From assembly GCF_027887165.1 (NCBI RefSeq), contig NC_077227.1, forward strand, positions 70,691,252 through 70,755,251: a DNA stretch of 64,000 nucleotides. The letters are read 5' to 3'. Origin of the DNA: Monodelphis domestica (lineage: Eukaryota > Chordata > Mammalia > Didelphimorphia > Didelphidae). Positions 22,211 through 35,215 of the stretch are shown here, piece by piece. Within the stretch, counting starts at the first letter, position 1; every line of letters starts with the position of its first letter. Below the pieces are notes generated by a model. That model saw only the letters and a list, made by a program, of their open reading frames with translations. It was not told the origin of the DNA and ran no database searches. The position numbers and the translations under genes were made by a program.

Positions 22211-22994
22211 TCTCTTCTCCCTCTGAAGGCTACCCCAAGCAATAACTCCAGTGTTCCTTGCTGATGTCCAATAGTCAATAATATTGCTGAACTTTTAAAA
22301 TTGCTTAGCAGCAACTCTCTGTCTTCATCCCCTGGACCAGGTTACACTTATCAGAGAACACTGGCTCCAAGCCATGGCTCTATCTATCTAATTGGGGGGG
22401 GGAACCCCAGAAACAAGCCCAGTTTTAGAGAGGCCAGGTTTGCAGTAGGAATCAGCCAATCCTTCAATTAGTGCTGACTGAGCCCTATGAAAGAAACAGG
22501 AAGAGGAGGCACCCTGCAAAAGGGAGATACAATTCACACTAGTGAAAAGATAATTCCTAGAACAAGGAAATATATTACTAATTGCACAAATAGTGATGGA
22601 CAGCAAGAAAAGGAAAGACCCAAATGGTCTGGGATGATAGTCAAGGAAGGCTTGATTTGAGCTTTGAAGGAAAGCTACTATGCCTCATTCTGAAAGCAGG
22701 AATAGATCTTTATGACCACTTCAGAGTATGATAGTTTTTTCTTCTGATTCTTCCTTAAAACAACAACAACAACAACAACAACACAACATAATCAGAACAG
22801 TGCCCCCATTCCCACTGGACTCCTAATCCACCATAATAATATTAGTTTGCATAAAAAAATACTAAACTCTGTGGTCACATTGATTGCATTCAACTTTGAA
22901 GGTTTCTCAATAGAATTCTTTGGGGTTTGGGTCAAATTGCTTTTATTTACTTCAATATATATATATATATTGCTACTTTCTTGTGTTTATTTAA
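22211..22994. other. intergenic, nothing recognised except a CAA microsatellite
   Basis: A CAA run lies at about 22759-22784 and a short TA run near 22960. The remainder is unique. Confidence 0.5.
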
Positions 22995-23250
22995 TTGTTG
23001 TGTCATTTAAGTCATGTCTGACTCTTCATGATCCCATTTGGAATTTTCTTGGCAAAGATACTGGAGTGGCTGGCCATTTCCTTCTCCAGCTTATTTTACA
23101 GATAAGGAAACTGAGGTAAACCAGGTTAAATTATTTGCCCAGGATCACACATCTAGGAGGTGTCTGAGGCTAGATTTGAACTCAAAAAAGATTAGTCTTC
23201 CTGATTCTAGGTCCAGGGCTCTATCCACTGATAGATCCACTAGATCCCCG
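22995..23250 (-). mobile_element. RTE-tailed CORE-SINE
   Basis: Tail GTCATGTCTGACTCTTCATG and TTTTCTTGGCAAAGATACTG, core GATAAGGAAACTGAGGTAAA, then head-side text CAGGGCTCTATCCACTG. Well preserved. Confidence 0.88.
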
Positions 23251-24589
23251 TCTATCTAGCCACCTTGTTTATTTAATAGAGATTGTGAAAGTTCCTACCA
23301 TGTACCACACCACTTCCTGGAAATCATCTAAATTCCTTTCCTAGATATTCAAATAAAATGCCTAGCCTAACATCACATTCAAACTACCCAAAACAGTCTT
23401 ACCAACCTCTGATGACAGAAAAGACCGTGGTGACTGGTTAACCAAATACACACAGCATAGGCTTCTAGCTATCAGAACTATGCAGTTAAGTTTTTTACAC
23501 ACTGGGGTGTCTGAAGTGTTCATCCCATATTCACTACAAATTCAAGCTAAAGTCATTTATGTCAAGAACCTTCCAATGACATATACCCTTGAGGAAGGTC
23601 TATTGTCTTCCTCAACATTTTAGGAGACTTTCTTGTCTAGTCATGGTAAGCAAATGGGATTATATCCCACCCACTTAAAAGTTTTATCTACATAATTTAT
23701 CATCAGACATTTACAGATTTCTCCTCACCCCATGAAAGATCTTATGTAACACAGTAAAACAATTAAACAAAGCTAATAATAATAGTGATGGCATCTGACA
23801 GCACATGCAATGTTCGACTCTCTGTAGCTCCCCTCTACTTCTCTGATCTTAAAAAAATGTTTTAATTAACAGAATCTCATTTCCACCACTGGGAAAAAAA
23901 ATTAAAAGAAAAGTTAGTTCCTTATAACAAATATGAATAGCAAAAGTAAAGTTCATTCCCTCATTGATTATATAAAAAACATCATTCTTCATCCTATACC
24001 CTAAATCTGTCCCCTTTCCATCAGGAGGTAGACAATATGTTTCATGGCTCATTTGGTTCCTAACCCCGAGTCTCCCTGAAAACTTCAGAACCTGGCTCAT
24101 GTCTCATGTAGCTCCTAGAACCAGCTGAGGCATTAACAAGGTATAGGTTTGTTAAAGGCAAAGAAGAAAGAAGAGAACATTACTCTAGTGTGGTTAGCAA
24201 GGAAACAGTGATAGTACACCTTTGCATGAAAAATCCTTCCGCATCTCTTGCAGGGGTTCCATTGCATCGAAACGTTGTAATCTTCATGACTCATGCAAAA
24301 ATATTGCATCACTCCACTCTAGCATCAGCCAGTCTGCTTCTCCCTGATTCTGAACTTCCTTTGATCCAGTTTTTACTGCTTCATCATTGCTTCTAGCTCC
24401 CATTTACTCCCAATCTGGCTCTCAACTTCAGCAACTCACCAAGCAGTTATTTACCTCTATTCCTTGGTGATAGTTCCAGTTCCCATCACTACTAGCCAGG
24501 ATTCCCCATCCATCTTCTTTGGGGAAATCACTGTTATTTGACACACTTCTAGGAATGCCAACTATAGTGATGACAAAAGAAACTAAACA
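23251..24589. other. intergenic, nothing recognised
   Basis: AT-rich unique sequence on both strands. No gene-like open frame or named repeat. Confidence 0.4.
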
Positions 24590-25465
24590 CAAGCAAAGAG
24601 AAGATAAAACCATCCCTGTTTCCCCTCAAACCCTCCCTTTCTCCTATCTTCTCTGTTAGCATAAAGGACAACACTATCCTCCTACAGCCCCTCAGGCTCA
24701 TAATAACCCAGGAGTCATCCTGGATTCCTCACTATATCCCATCCTGCCTCTCCAAGCTTTTCCCAAAGCCTGCCAATTTCACCTTTGTAGCATCTCTCCA
24801 GTATGCCCCCCTCTCTTCTCCGATGGTGCCACCACTCTGGTCCAGATGCTCAACACCTCATGCTTTGATTATTGCAACAGTCTGCAGGTGGATCCCCACC
24901 CAAACCCATCCTCCATTCAGTCCCTAAAGTGGCTTCCCTAATGTACAGGTCCAACCATGTCCCTCCAATGCTCAATAAACTCCAGTTAGCTCCCTCTCAC
25001 CACAAAATTCTATATTTGGCATTTAATGCCTTTCATAACCAGCCCCCTCTCCCATTCTTTCCAAACTTCTTGGACCCCACCACTGTTTTTCCAGTCAAGT
25101 GACATGGGCTTCCTGACTATTCTATGAAGAAGACCCTACATCTTTTGGCTCAGGGCATTTTTTTCTGACTATCCCCCATGCCTGGAATGGTCTCCTTCAT
25201 TTACTCCAATTACTGACCTCCTTGACTTTCTCTACTTTTCAGCTAAAAATCTCATCTTTAGCTGTAAGCTTTCTGGAACCCCTCTAGCTCTAGTTTCTTC
25301 CCTCTGTTAATTACTTCCTATTCATCCTGTATATAGCTTGTTTTATATGTATTTGTTTGAGTTCCTTGAGGTCAGGGACTCTTTTTGCCTCTTTTTGTAA
25401 CCCCAGATTTTAGCAAAGTCCTTGATGCAGAGTAAGCATTTAATAAATATTGATCAATTGATAAT
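24590..25465 (+). mobile_element. L2 LINE 3' end, 0.9 kb
   Basis: Contains the L2 coding and 3' landmarks in order: CAGGAGTCATCCTGGATTCC, ATTGCAACAGTCTGCAG, CATGTCCCTCCAATGCTCAA, CCCATGCCTGGAATGGTCTC, CTTGAGGTCAGGGACTCTTT and the terminal TAAGCATTTAATAAATATTG. It is the best sense-strand L2 copy in the window. Confidence 0.8.
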
Positions 25466-25484
25466 GTAATGGTTTATTTAAGGA

Positions 25485-25715
25485 GTCCTAGAAATGCAGC
25501 AAAAGAGACTAATTGAAACAATGAACAGCTTCAGTAAAGTAACAGGATTCAAAATAAGCCCACACGAATCAAGAGCATTTCTACATATAGCAATCAGAAA
25601 ATTCAGGAGGAAATAAGGGAAAGAGAAATGCCATTCGGAATCACTACAAAGAATATAAAATATCTGAGAGTCAAGGCAGATTGAAGAACTAAATAGATAC
25701 AAGTATAAATCATTT
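25485..25715 (+). pseudogene. L1 ORF2 relic
   Basis: ATTGAAACAATGAACAGCTT, CAGTAAAGTAACAGGATTCA and TCAAGAGCATTTCTACATAT correspond to the L1 reverse-transcriptase region downstream of the catalytic motif. It is short, frame-broken and has no activity. Confidence 0.65.
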
Positions 25716-25859
25716 TTTTAAAAAGCAGAAGATGGAATTTGGATCATATAACTGTGGAAATTTTACATAGAAATTTGTTAATACATGTAATTTGTAATGA
25801 ATAAATTCAAGTAATACTACATCAATAAAAATAAAAAGTAGAAGATGGGAATGTTGTTT

Positions 25860-26429
25860 ACATTCACAACTGTAGGAGGAGGATCAGGTTCTTGCCAAGG
25901 GGACTGGTTAGCTATTTCCCTACACGAGGAATTAGTTCCTAAATCTTGATTAGTCCTATGAACAAAGGCTCAAGCTGATGGCACAGCTTTCCAGTTTTTA
26001 AGGGTATAATAAATATAAAATTCGTTCTCCTCAACCCTGATGAGTATTCCATAGCTGTATGAGTCATCTTCATACCCTGCCGATCATTTCTGGATGGAGA
26101 TGCTCTGTCTGATTAATGCTCTATCCTTGATGAGTATTCTTTTCCAGCCATGGCCAAGTAAACCTCCTTTGCTTAATTAACTATTAGATGGTCTATGAGG
26201 GAGAAACTCCAAATCTGGGCTGAGTCAGGCTTTGCCTATAACATCTGGGTATTAGAAAAATGAATCTGATAGTCACATGTAGGACCGATTAACGGAGAGG
26301 GGTGGAACCAGAAGAAGAACATGAGTTAAAAGAGAGCAACAATCATAGTCCAGGTGAAAGGAAATGGGGGCCTGAAGTAAGATGGCAGCAGCAATGGGTG
26401 TAATAATGGGAGAAGAATATTTAGTCAAA
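25860..26429. other. intergenic; possible LTR-like region
   Basis: Contains a polyadenylation-like stretch near 26155-26190 (AAGTAAACCTCCTTTGCTTA, then ATTAACT), the same TGCTTAATTAACT word seen at 13967. No boundaries or viral genes are visible. Confidence 0.25.
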
Positions 26430-26580
26430 GGTTCTTAACTTTGTGTGTGTCAGCCTGGAATAGCCTATGGGCTCACGATAATGTTTTTAAAGGCAAACAA
26501 TATGGTGGATAAGATTAAAAAGGAAACCAATATTAAATGATAGTTATAAAATATTTTTTAAAAATAAGTTTGTGAGCCAT
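26430..26580 (+). mobile_element. ancient short interspersed repeat, second copy
   Basis: AAAGGTTCTTAACTTTGTGT, then CCTATGGGCTCACGATAATG and AAAGGAAACCAATATTAAAT. Related to 21955-22210. Confidence 0.4.
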
Positions 26581-26589
26581 ATATATAAG

Positions 26590-27765
26590 AATACAAATCA
26601 TTTCTCAGTTGATAAATGGCCAAAGGATATGAACAAGTTGTTTTCAGACAAAGAAATCAAAGCTATCTATAGTCATAACTCTCTCCTTCTGTCTAAGAAT
26701 CAATACTGGGTAGGTTCCAAGGAAGAAGAGTGGTAAGGGCTAGGCAATTGGGGTTGAATGACTAGCCTAGGGTCACATAATTAAGAAGTACCTGAGGTCA
26801 AATTTGAACCCAGGACATCCCATTTACAGGTCTGGCTTTCTATCCACAGGAGCCATCTAGCTGCTCCTAAATCACTGTTGTCTAGAGAAATGTAAATTAA
26901 AACAACTCTGAGGTACCATCTGACTCCTATCAGACTGGCTAATATGACAGAAAAAGAAAGTAATAAATGTTGGAGAGGATATAGGAAAATTGGGCACAAA
27001 GGCACTGTTGGTAGAGTTGTGAACTGATTCAACCATTCTGAAGAGCAATTTGTAACGAAGCCCAAAAAGCTATCAAACTGTGTGTACCCTTTGATCCTGT
27101 AATAGCACTATTAAATCTATATCCCAAAGAAAAATTTTTTAAAGGTTAAAGGACCTATTTCCACAAAAATATTTATAGCAGCTCTTTTTGCAATAGCAAA
27201 GAATTAGGATTTGGGGGGATATTCGTCAGTTGGAGAATGGCTGAACAAATTATGCTATATGATTTTAATGGAATATTATTTGTACTATAAGAATGTACTA
27301 TAAGAAATGTTGAGCAAGAGGATTTCAGAAAAACCTGGACTAACATGAACTGATGCAAAGTGAAGTGAGCAAAATCAGGAGAACATTGTGCATAGTAACA
27401 GCAATATTATATGATGGTTGCCCGTGAACAATTTAGCTATTCCCAGCAAAACAATGATCTAAGATAATTCAGAAGGACTTATAATAAAAATTGCTATCTA
27501 TCTCCAGAGAAAGAACTGATGGTATCTTTGAATGCAGGTGGAAGCATACTTCATTTTATTTTCCTCTTGAATTTTTTTATCTTTCTTTTTCCACATCATG
27601 ACCAACATGTAACTCTATTTTGCATGGTATCATATGTATAACCTATACCAAATTGCTTACCATTACAGAGAAGCAGGAAGGGAGGAAGGGAGAAAATTTG
27701 GAACTAAAAGTTTTAGAAAAATGACTATTAAAAATAATTTTATATATAATTGGAGGAAAATAGGG
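26590..27765 (+). mobile_element. L1 LINE 3' end, interrupted by a SINE
   Basis: ATAAATGGCCAAAGGATATG, then after a SINE insertion TAAATCACTGTTGTCTAGAG, GAGGTACCATCTGACTCCTA, ATGTTGGAGAGGATATAGGA, GGAGAATGGCTGAACAAATT and the 3' UTR to about 27765. This is an older L1 subfamily than 27786-28424. Confidence 0.85.
26684..26868 (-). mobile_element. MAR1/WSINE1-like SINE inserted in L1
   Basis: Reverse-complement landmarks: TCTAAGAATCAATACTGGGT, AAGAGTGGTAAGGGCTAGGC, GGTCACATAATTAAGAAGTA, and the head AGGAGCCATCTAGCTGCTCC. It splits the L1 between ATAGTCATAA and TAAATCACTG. Confidence 0.85.
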
Positions 27766-27770
27766 TCACT

Positions 27771-28439
27771 GGCAGCTCTATTCTTTTTTTAATAATATTT
27801 TATTTGATCATTTCCAAGCATTATTCATTAAAGACAAAGATCATTTTCTTTTCCTCCCCCCACCCCCCATAGCCGACGGGTGATTCCACTGGGTGTCACA
27901 TGTGTTCTTGATTCGAACCCATTTCCATGTTGTTAATATTTGCATTAGAGTTTCGTTTAGAGTCTCTCCTCATTCATGTCCCCTCAACCGCTGTAGTCAG
28001 GCAGTTGCTTTTCCTCAGTGTTTCTATTCCCATAGTTTATCCTTTGCTTATGAATAGTGTTTTTTCTCCTAGATCCCTGCAGATTGTTCAGGGACATTAC
28101 ACCACTACTAATGGAGAAGTCCATTACGTTCGATTATACCACAGTGTATTAGTCTCTGTGTACAATGTTCTCCTGGTTCTGCTCCTCTCGCTCTGCATCA
28201 CTTCCTGGAGGTTGTTCCAGTCTCCATGGAATTCCTCCACTTTATTATTCCTTTTAGCACAATAGTATTCCATCACCAACATATACCACAATTTGTTCAG
28301 CCATTCCCCAATTGATGGGCATCCCCTCGTTTTCCAGTTTTTGGCCACCACAAAGAGCGCAGCTATGAATATTTTTGTACAAGTCTTTTTGTCCATTATC
28401 TCTTTGGGGTACAGACCCAGCAGTGGCAGCTCTATTCTT
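27771..28439 (-). mobile_element. L1 LINE insertion with perfect 15-bp target duplication
   Basis: The 5'-truncated L1 (27786-28424, minus) is bounded by identical copies of ggcagctctattctt at 27771-27785 and 28425-28439, with a preceding T also shared. The poly(A) tail reads as a T-run just inside the left duplication. It is the clearest complete insertion boundary in the window and looks relatively young. Confidence 0.95.
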
Positions 28440-28927
28440 AGAGAGGCCTCTGGTAGACAATTTGATCTTGTTATCCATCCCAAAAGCAAAGCGGGAGGGT
28501 AATCCAGCATCTGAGGCCTGAGGTCCTCATCTCCTGGCCCTGAAACCATCATTTCCAGTGGGTTTTTCTCCCTAACACCAAGGAGGAAGTCCATCAAACA
28601 GACCCAAAGAGGAAGTAGTGAACCCCAAAGAATCATGAAAGCAGGTAAAATATTTAAGAATTAAAAAAAATAAATAAATAAATTCATTGAACCCAGGTCA
28701 GGAACTCTTGGCGTTTATAAAATCCGTAGGATTGGGCAGTTGATTAGATAGAGAGAAGGATGAATAAAGAATGAGTCAAGAGAGCAATTATCATCCCCAG
28801 AGGCAGCCCCAGAAATGGTGATTCAGCCTTTTATCTTTACCTTTTCAAATGTATGAACTTTTTAATTGTTTTCCAGATTACGTCTATTACCATTTTTAAT
28901 AATCATTTTCTAACATCTTGTAATCCA

Positions 28928-28930
<3 letters not shown>
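28440..28930. other. intergenic, nothing recognised
   Basis: A short AAAT run lies near 28668-28683. The rest is unique and carries no supported gene. Confidence 0.45.
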
Positions 28931-30214
<1,284 letters not shown>

Positions 30215-30345
30215 ATATCTTAGGAAGTACTTTCTCTAGCTGTGTGACCCTGGACAAGTCACTTAACCGGGTTCACCATTCTTTTGCCTTGGAACCAACA
30301 CACAGTATTGATTCTAAGACAGAAGGTAAGAGTTTAAAAAAATTC
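30215..30345 (+). mobile_element. MAR1/WSINE1-like SINE, 5' truncated
   Basis: TGTGTGACCCTGGACAAGTC and the 3' end ATTCTAAGACAGAAGGTAAG followed by an A-run. Confidence 0.82.
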
Positions 30346-30427
30346 TCCATCCCATGATGGTAGCCTTGCAGAGGTGGAAAAGTCAGCCTATATGGAAAAG
30401 ACAGAGCTGGTCTTGACTCTCCTTTTA

Positions 30428-30675
30428 TGATGCAGACAGGTGGTTCAGTGGTTAGTGTCAGATTTAGTAGGAATCCTGTCTTCTTACATTTACTGATTGT
30501 AAGTGTAGTAAATGACCCTGGACTCCTCATTTACTCACTTAAGCCTCAGTTTCCTCGCCTGTAAAATGGGGATGATAAAATCATTGCAAGGTTATTATGA
30601 GGATCAAGTGAGATTTTCAATGCCAATTGCTTTACAAACCTTGAAGTACTGTATAAAATCTAGCTGTTATTATTC
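30428..30675 (+). mobile_element. MIR SINE
   Basis: GCAGACAGGTGGTTCAGTGG head, GCCTCAGTTTCCTCGCCTGT core, GGTTATTATGAGGATCAAGT and the terminal AGCTGTTATTATTC. Confidence 0.78.
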
Positions 30676-30805
30676 CGCCAATGTTTTCTCCCCATCTCTA
30701 CAAACCCCACTTCCCCTTCTCAGATTCAACATTTGGGACTCTTTCTGCCACTGAGGTAGGACAGACTGATTCCCATCCCCCACTCCCATATTTTTTCTTT
30801 TCTTT

Positions 30806-30995
30806 AAAAACAAACAAACAAAAAAACACATTACCTGCCCTCCTAATAACAATTCTAAGGCAGAAGGGCAAAGGGCTAGGCAAATGACATTCAGTCATGC
30901 AGGTCATGCAGCTAAGAAATATTTGAGGTCAGATTTAACCCAAGTCCTCCCAAATCCAGGCCTGGTGTTCTATTCATTGTGCCACCTAGCTGCTT
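30806..30995 (-). mobile_element. MAR1/WSINE1-like SINE
   Basis: A-rich left end, AATTCTAAGGCAGAAGGGCA, GGTCATGCAGCTAAGAAATA and the head TTCATTGTGCCACCTAGCTG. Confidence 0.75.
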
Positions 30996-31025
30996 CCATG
31001 TTTTTTTCTAAGATTTAGTTGAGAT

Positions 31026-31147
31026 AGGAGAGAGGGGGGAGAGAGGGGGGGGGACGAGGGGGGGAGAGAGAGAAAGAGAGAGAGAGAAGGAAAGGGAGAG
31101 AGAGACAGACAGAGACAGACAGAGAGAGACAGAGAAAGACAGAGAGA
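31026..31147. repeat. GA-rich polypurine tract
   Basis: About 120 bp of GAGAGG, GGGG and GAGACAGACAGA units. Confidence 0.9.
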
Positions 31148-32029
31148 AATTGAATCTGGGACTCGCCTCTCCTTGCCTTGTTATTCCACCTCATGGACAA
31201 GCCTGAGAGTGTCTGGGGACACAGCCTGGTCAGCATAAACACAATGGAAGGACTTCTGGGGGATCCTGGATCCCAGGGGCTATAAGACAGGGAAGGCATG
31301 ATTCTCTTGAACCTTCTTCCTTCCCTTCTCCCCTAGTCCACTCCTTCTGTGATCTTGTGATGCTGGGGGTGAAACTCCCTATGGAGGAGCCCCAGACTCT
31401 GTGTGTGCTCATTGTTTGACTCCTCTGAACCAGCCAGGCCAGTTTGGAGGAAATAAGCCTCCCTCTGTCCCCTCTTTCCCCCTTGGGACGCCTGGTACCA
31501 TCTCAGGCCACTCTCGTAATCTACCTAAGGCTGAAGGAGTCAACCTTCCCCCTTCCCCCTCCCCAGAGGGGTGAGCCACAGCAGGCTTATAGCCTGGGAT
31601 TGCTTGGTGTTGGCACAGGTTATGCCCCCTCCATAGCTGGCAGTAATCTCTGGTTTCACAAGTTCCTGAAGTCAAAAAATGTGATCATCTGGTGGTCACA
31701 CGTGAGCTAAAGCTCAGCCAGGCTGCTTCAGGACAACTCAGTATCCTCAGGATCACCGTGTTTCTGGCACAGCCTTCAAGAAGCCAGAAAAGTGGCCTCC
31801 ACTCCTGGAAGAGGCATCAGAGATGGGTTAGACGTGACTACATTTAATATAGCTCATTAAAGGGTTGAAGGCGTGTTTCCATGGACATTCATTGGATCAT
31901 CGCCACAGCCCTTCAAGGGAGGTGGCACAAGTATTATTCATTGGATTTTAGAGAAACAACTCACCCAAGATCACATACCTATCATTCCATTCTTGGAAAC
32001 ATAAAAAATAAGGGATGGCTTTACCATTG
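31148..32029. other. intergenic unique sequence
   Basis: No repeat or exon recognised. Parts are GC-moderate with short purine runs. Confidence 0.4.
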
Positions 32030-32465
32030 GCCAAGTATGGTAAGTGTAGTTATTTTCCCAATTTTACAGATGAAGGAACTGAGACACAGAAGTTAAGTGA
32101 CTTGCCCAGGGCCACACAGCTGGGAGGTATCTGAGGCCAGATTTAAACCTCAGTCTTCCTGTCTTAAAGTCGAGAACTCTCTTCATGATGCTCTTCTGCT
32201 TCTTAATATACACACAGTAGAAAAGATTCCCATCTACATGCATGTATAGACAATGCTGGGATTTCTATGACTTGACCATTTACAAAGTCCTTTACATATA
32301 TTCTCATTTTCTTCCAATAACTATCTCCATGAGAAAAGAACAGGGATATTATTGTCTCCACTTCAGAGATGGGGAAATGACTTGCCCAAACGAATATGTC
32401 TCTCCTGGCTATAAAGAACTCTTGTCTTCCTACTCCACACTCAACCCTTTTTTCTGCTGTGTCTC
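32030..32465 (-). mobile_element. two Ther-1/MIR-like fragments
   Basis: The first (32030-32205) has CAGATGAAGGAACTGAGACA, CTTGCCCAGGGCCACACAGC and GAGGCCAGATTTAAACC. The second (32265-32465) has ATTTACAAAGTCCTTTACAT and CACTTCAGAGATGGGGAAAT. Both are reverse-complement copies. Confidence 0.68.
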
Positions 32466-32694
32466 TCACCTCCCCTAGTACAAAGCCAAATCCATTTGTA
32501 TTACACACCTGAGCACACATTCCTAACCAGAGTTATTGCTGGTTAGGTAAATGTTTAGCAACCAGAAATCTGGAAGAAGAAAAAAAGGTACAAATGGCAT
32601 GCTTTCAAGTCTGAGCAATCCACAAAAGAGAAATCAAGCCTTGGTTTATGGCATTTACCAAATTCCAAGGTGCAAATTCTCACCTTGAAAACTT

Positions 32695-32865
32695 TCCAAA
32701 GAATATTTTCTTTCCCCCCAATTACATGTAAAAACAATGAACATTCTTTTATTTTTGAGTTCCAAATGCCCTCCCACCTTCCCTCACCTACTCTCTCCTA
32801 TCCCTTGCCGGCTCCCTGCGAAAGAAAATGATCTGATACAGATTTTGCATCACATTGAAAATTTC
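32695..32865 (-). mobile_element. old L1 3'-end fragment
   Basis: CCCCCAATTACATGTAAAAA, then TTTTGAGTTCCAAATGCCCT, parallels the left end of the L1 at 61240 (CCCAATTACATAGAAAGACA, then TTGAGTTCCAGATTTTCTAC). Confidence 0.6.
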
Positions 32866-32954
32866 AGACTCAGCTCTCTTCATCCAGTTAGAATTGGATC
32901 CAGCTTCTTTATTCCTGCTTCTAGTCCAGTGGAAGAAGGCAGTTAAGTAAGCCA

Positions 32955-33410
32955 GTTAATAAACATTTATTAAGTACCAACCATATGCCAGGGATTGGGC
33001 TAAGCGCTGGGGATACAAAGACGCACAATATAGTCTTTGCCCTCAAAGGAGCTTCCTGTCTAATGGGGGAGACAGGACCAAACGAATATGCACAAACAAG
33101 GTATGTACAAAATGAACAGGAAGTAATCCACAGAGGGAAAGCCCTAGAATGAAAAGGAATTGGGAAAGGCTTCCTGTAGAAAGCAGGGTCTTAGCTGGGA
33201 CTTGAAGGAAGCCAGGGAAGTCAGGATGCAGAGATAAAGAGGATGGGGATAGCCAGAGAACGTGTCTTGAGCCAAGAGATGGAAGGTCACTGGATTGAGG
33301 AGTACATGGAAGAGAGTAAAGACTAAGAAAATCAGAAACGTGAAGAGGTTATAAGAGACTTTGAATGCCAAGCATAGGATTTTATTTTGATCCCAGAGGC
33401 AGTAGGGATG
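32955..33410 (-). mobile_element. L2 LINE 3' end
   Basis: Plus-strand text AACATTTATTAAGTACCAAC, GGGCTAAGCGCTGGGGATAC, AAAGGAGCTTCCTGTCTAAT, GGGAAAGGCTTCCTGTAGAA and TTTGATCCCAGAGGCAGTAG is the reverse complement of the L2 3' end. Well preserved. Confidence 0.8.
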
Positions 33411-34354
33411 CTTATGTTCTCATATCAATGAAAAAAATTCCCTATATTAAGAAAATTCTGCAGTGGAAAAACTGTTTTGGGCAAGTCATTTCTCTATCTC
33501 TAAAGTAGAGATATGGATATGATCCAACCTTAAAAACGATTTTGGACAATTAAACATGAAATAAATCTTCTAAATGTCCTTTTAAACAAGTTGGAGTTGA
33601 AAGTTTAATATCAAGAACATGTCAAGAATTTCCTTAGGGAGTTACCAAAATCCCTTGAAGGAATTACAAAGAAATGCAAAAGAAATTACCCCCCAAAAGT
33701 CATTTTGCAGTAAGACAAACAGAAATTGGGGTTTTTCTTTTCTCCCCAGATGGGTTTTTCCATCCAGGTAAGTAATAATGATCTTCACAAGGATTTCCTT
33801 AGTAGTTCACCTCCTCCACGCTGTCTGAGAAAGAATCTGAGCTTGTATGGGATGATCCAGTCTCATGCCCTCCCCTTGTGACAGTGCCAGGTCATTGCCT
33901 AATACCAGCCTCACCTGACCACCTCCAGCAGCTGTCCAGTCCCACAAGCCTCCTGGTGGTAGCCATGGGGAGGAATTCTGCCCTGCTGAGTCCAATCAAA
34001 TGTAATCATTCCAACCTGGAAGACGAGTTGCTCCCGCTCCTGTGCTGCCATACCCATATAGGAGACACAAGGTTCCATCTTGTAGTCCAAGGTGGGAGGT
34101 AGGGGACAGGGTAGAATGCAGGGGGGAAAGCTCATGGCTGCTAATGTGAGCACAGCTATCTAAGGGGAGAGTGCGGCTAGTTCAAAGGGATGCACACCTG
34201 AAGACACATTATGGTGACCAGATTGACCAGATTAAGTGTGAATGGCCAGATAGAGAATTCCAGCCCCAGGCAAAGGAAGCAATCAACCATCTAACATTTA
34301 ATGATACACATGTACATTCTGTCCTTCTGTCCTCCCCCACCCCACTCTGTGTGC
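33411..34354. other. intergenic, nothing recognised
   Basis: Unique sequence; no supported exon or repeat. Confidence 0.4.
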
Positions 34355-34530
34355 TTGTATTAGGCACTGAGGGGAGAGTAGAGGAGGAGATATATTCACT
34401 ACCTCAAGAAGTTCACAGTCTAGCTGGGAAAAGAAAAATGAGAGATTAATGCAAAGCTGTAAAGAACCAGGAACTAGGTTCAGTTTGCCCTGCAATAAAG
34501 GAAAGCTTCATGGAGGAGGTAAGACTGTAA
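34355..34530 (-). mobile_element. L2 LINE 3'-end fragment
   Basis: TTGTATTAGGCACTGAGGGG, AAGAAGTTCACAGTCTAGCT and AAAGCTTCATGGAGGAGGTA follow the reverse-complement order of the L2 3' end. Confidence 0.5.
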
Positions 34531-35044
34531 TGGAGCCTCAAAAAAAAATGTGTACATGTTCCAACATTTAATTCACCTTGGATTTGCACAGCCTCTTCCT
34601 TCCTCTTGGCCACCCTTGTATCCAGGGGGTTCACAGAGCTATCTCCAATCTGGTCACACATATTTTTTTTCCTTTGCCCCAGACATCACAGTCTCCCACC
34701 TTAGAAAGCCTTTCTTTCCCTACTTCCCCCTCCCTATCATCCATCCAGGCTAGCCTTATCCTGCCACAGATATTCCTCTCCATTTAGATGTTTTCTTCAA
34801 CCCAGGTATTGACAGTAGGAGTAGACACCTCACTCTACCTCCAAAGACTGGCAAGACTTGGGGAAGGGAAGAGGGAAAAGAGAGGAGTTTGGAGATGGGG
34901 ATGTGGGAGTTGGGCACTATGGATGAGGAGGGCATTACACATGGAGATGTGAAGAAAAGAGAACATAAGAGTATTGGGGAAGGAATCTTAGCCCTGGGCT
35001 GGAAGGGGAACCATTTATGGGGGGCTTGGGTTTGGGGGTAGCTA

Positions 35045-35215
35045 GCTAGCTGATGCTGTGGCCAGAATTATTATGTCAACCTCAATGAGTGACTGTGGCC
35101 AAGTCACTTAAGCTTTTGGTATCTCAGTTGTCTCTTCTATAAATTGGAGATAACTCTTGTTCCTATTACCTGAGAGATTTGTGGCGAGTCACAAATGAAA
35201 AAAAAATAAGAAAAA
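35045..35215 (+). mobile_element. MIR-like fragment
   Basis: GACTGTGGCCAAGTCACTTA and ATCTCAGTTGTCTCTTCTAT mark a diverged core. Confidence 0.5.

Noticed and set aside
28124..28636. 170-codon minus-strand open frame
   Set aside because: It translates the L1 3' untranslated region (27786-28424), not a gene. Similar frames at 8923-9120, 47091-47513 and 61642-62070 have the same cause.
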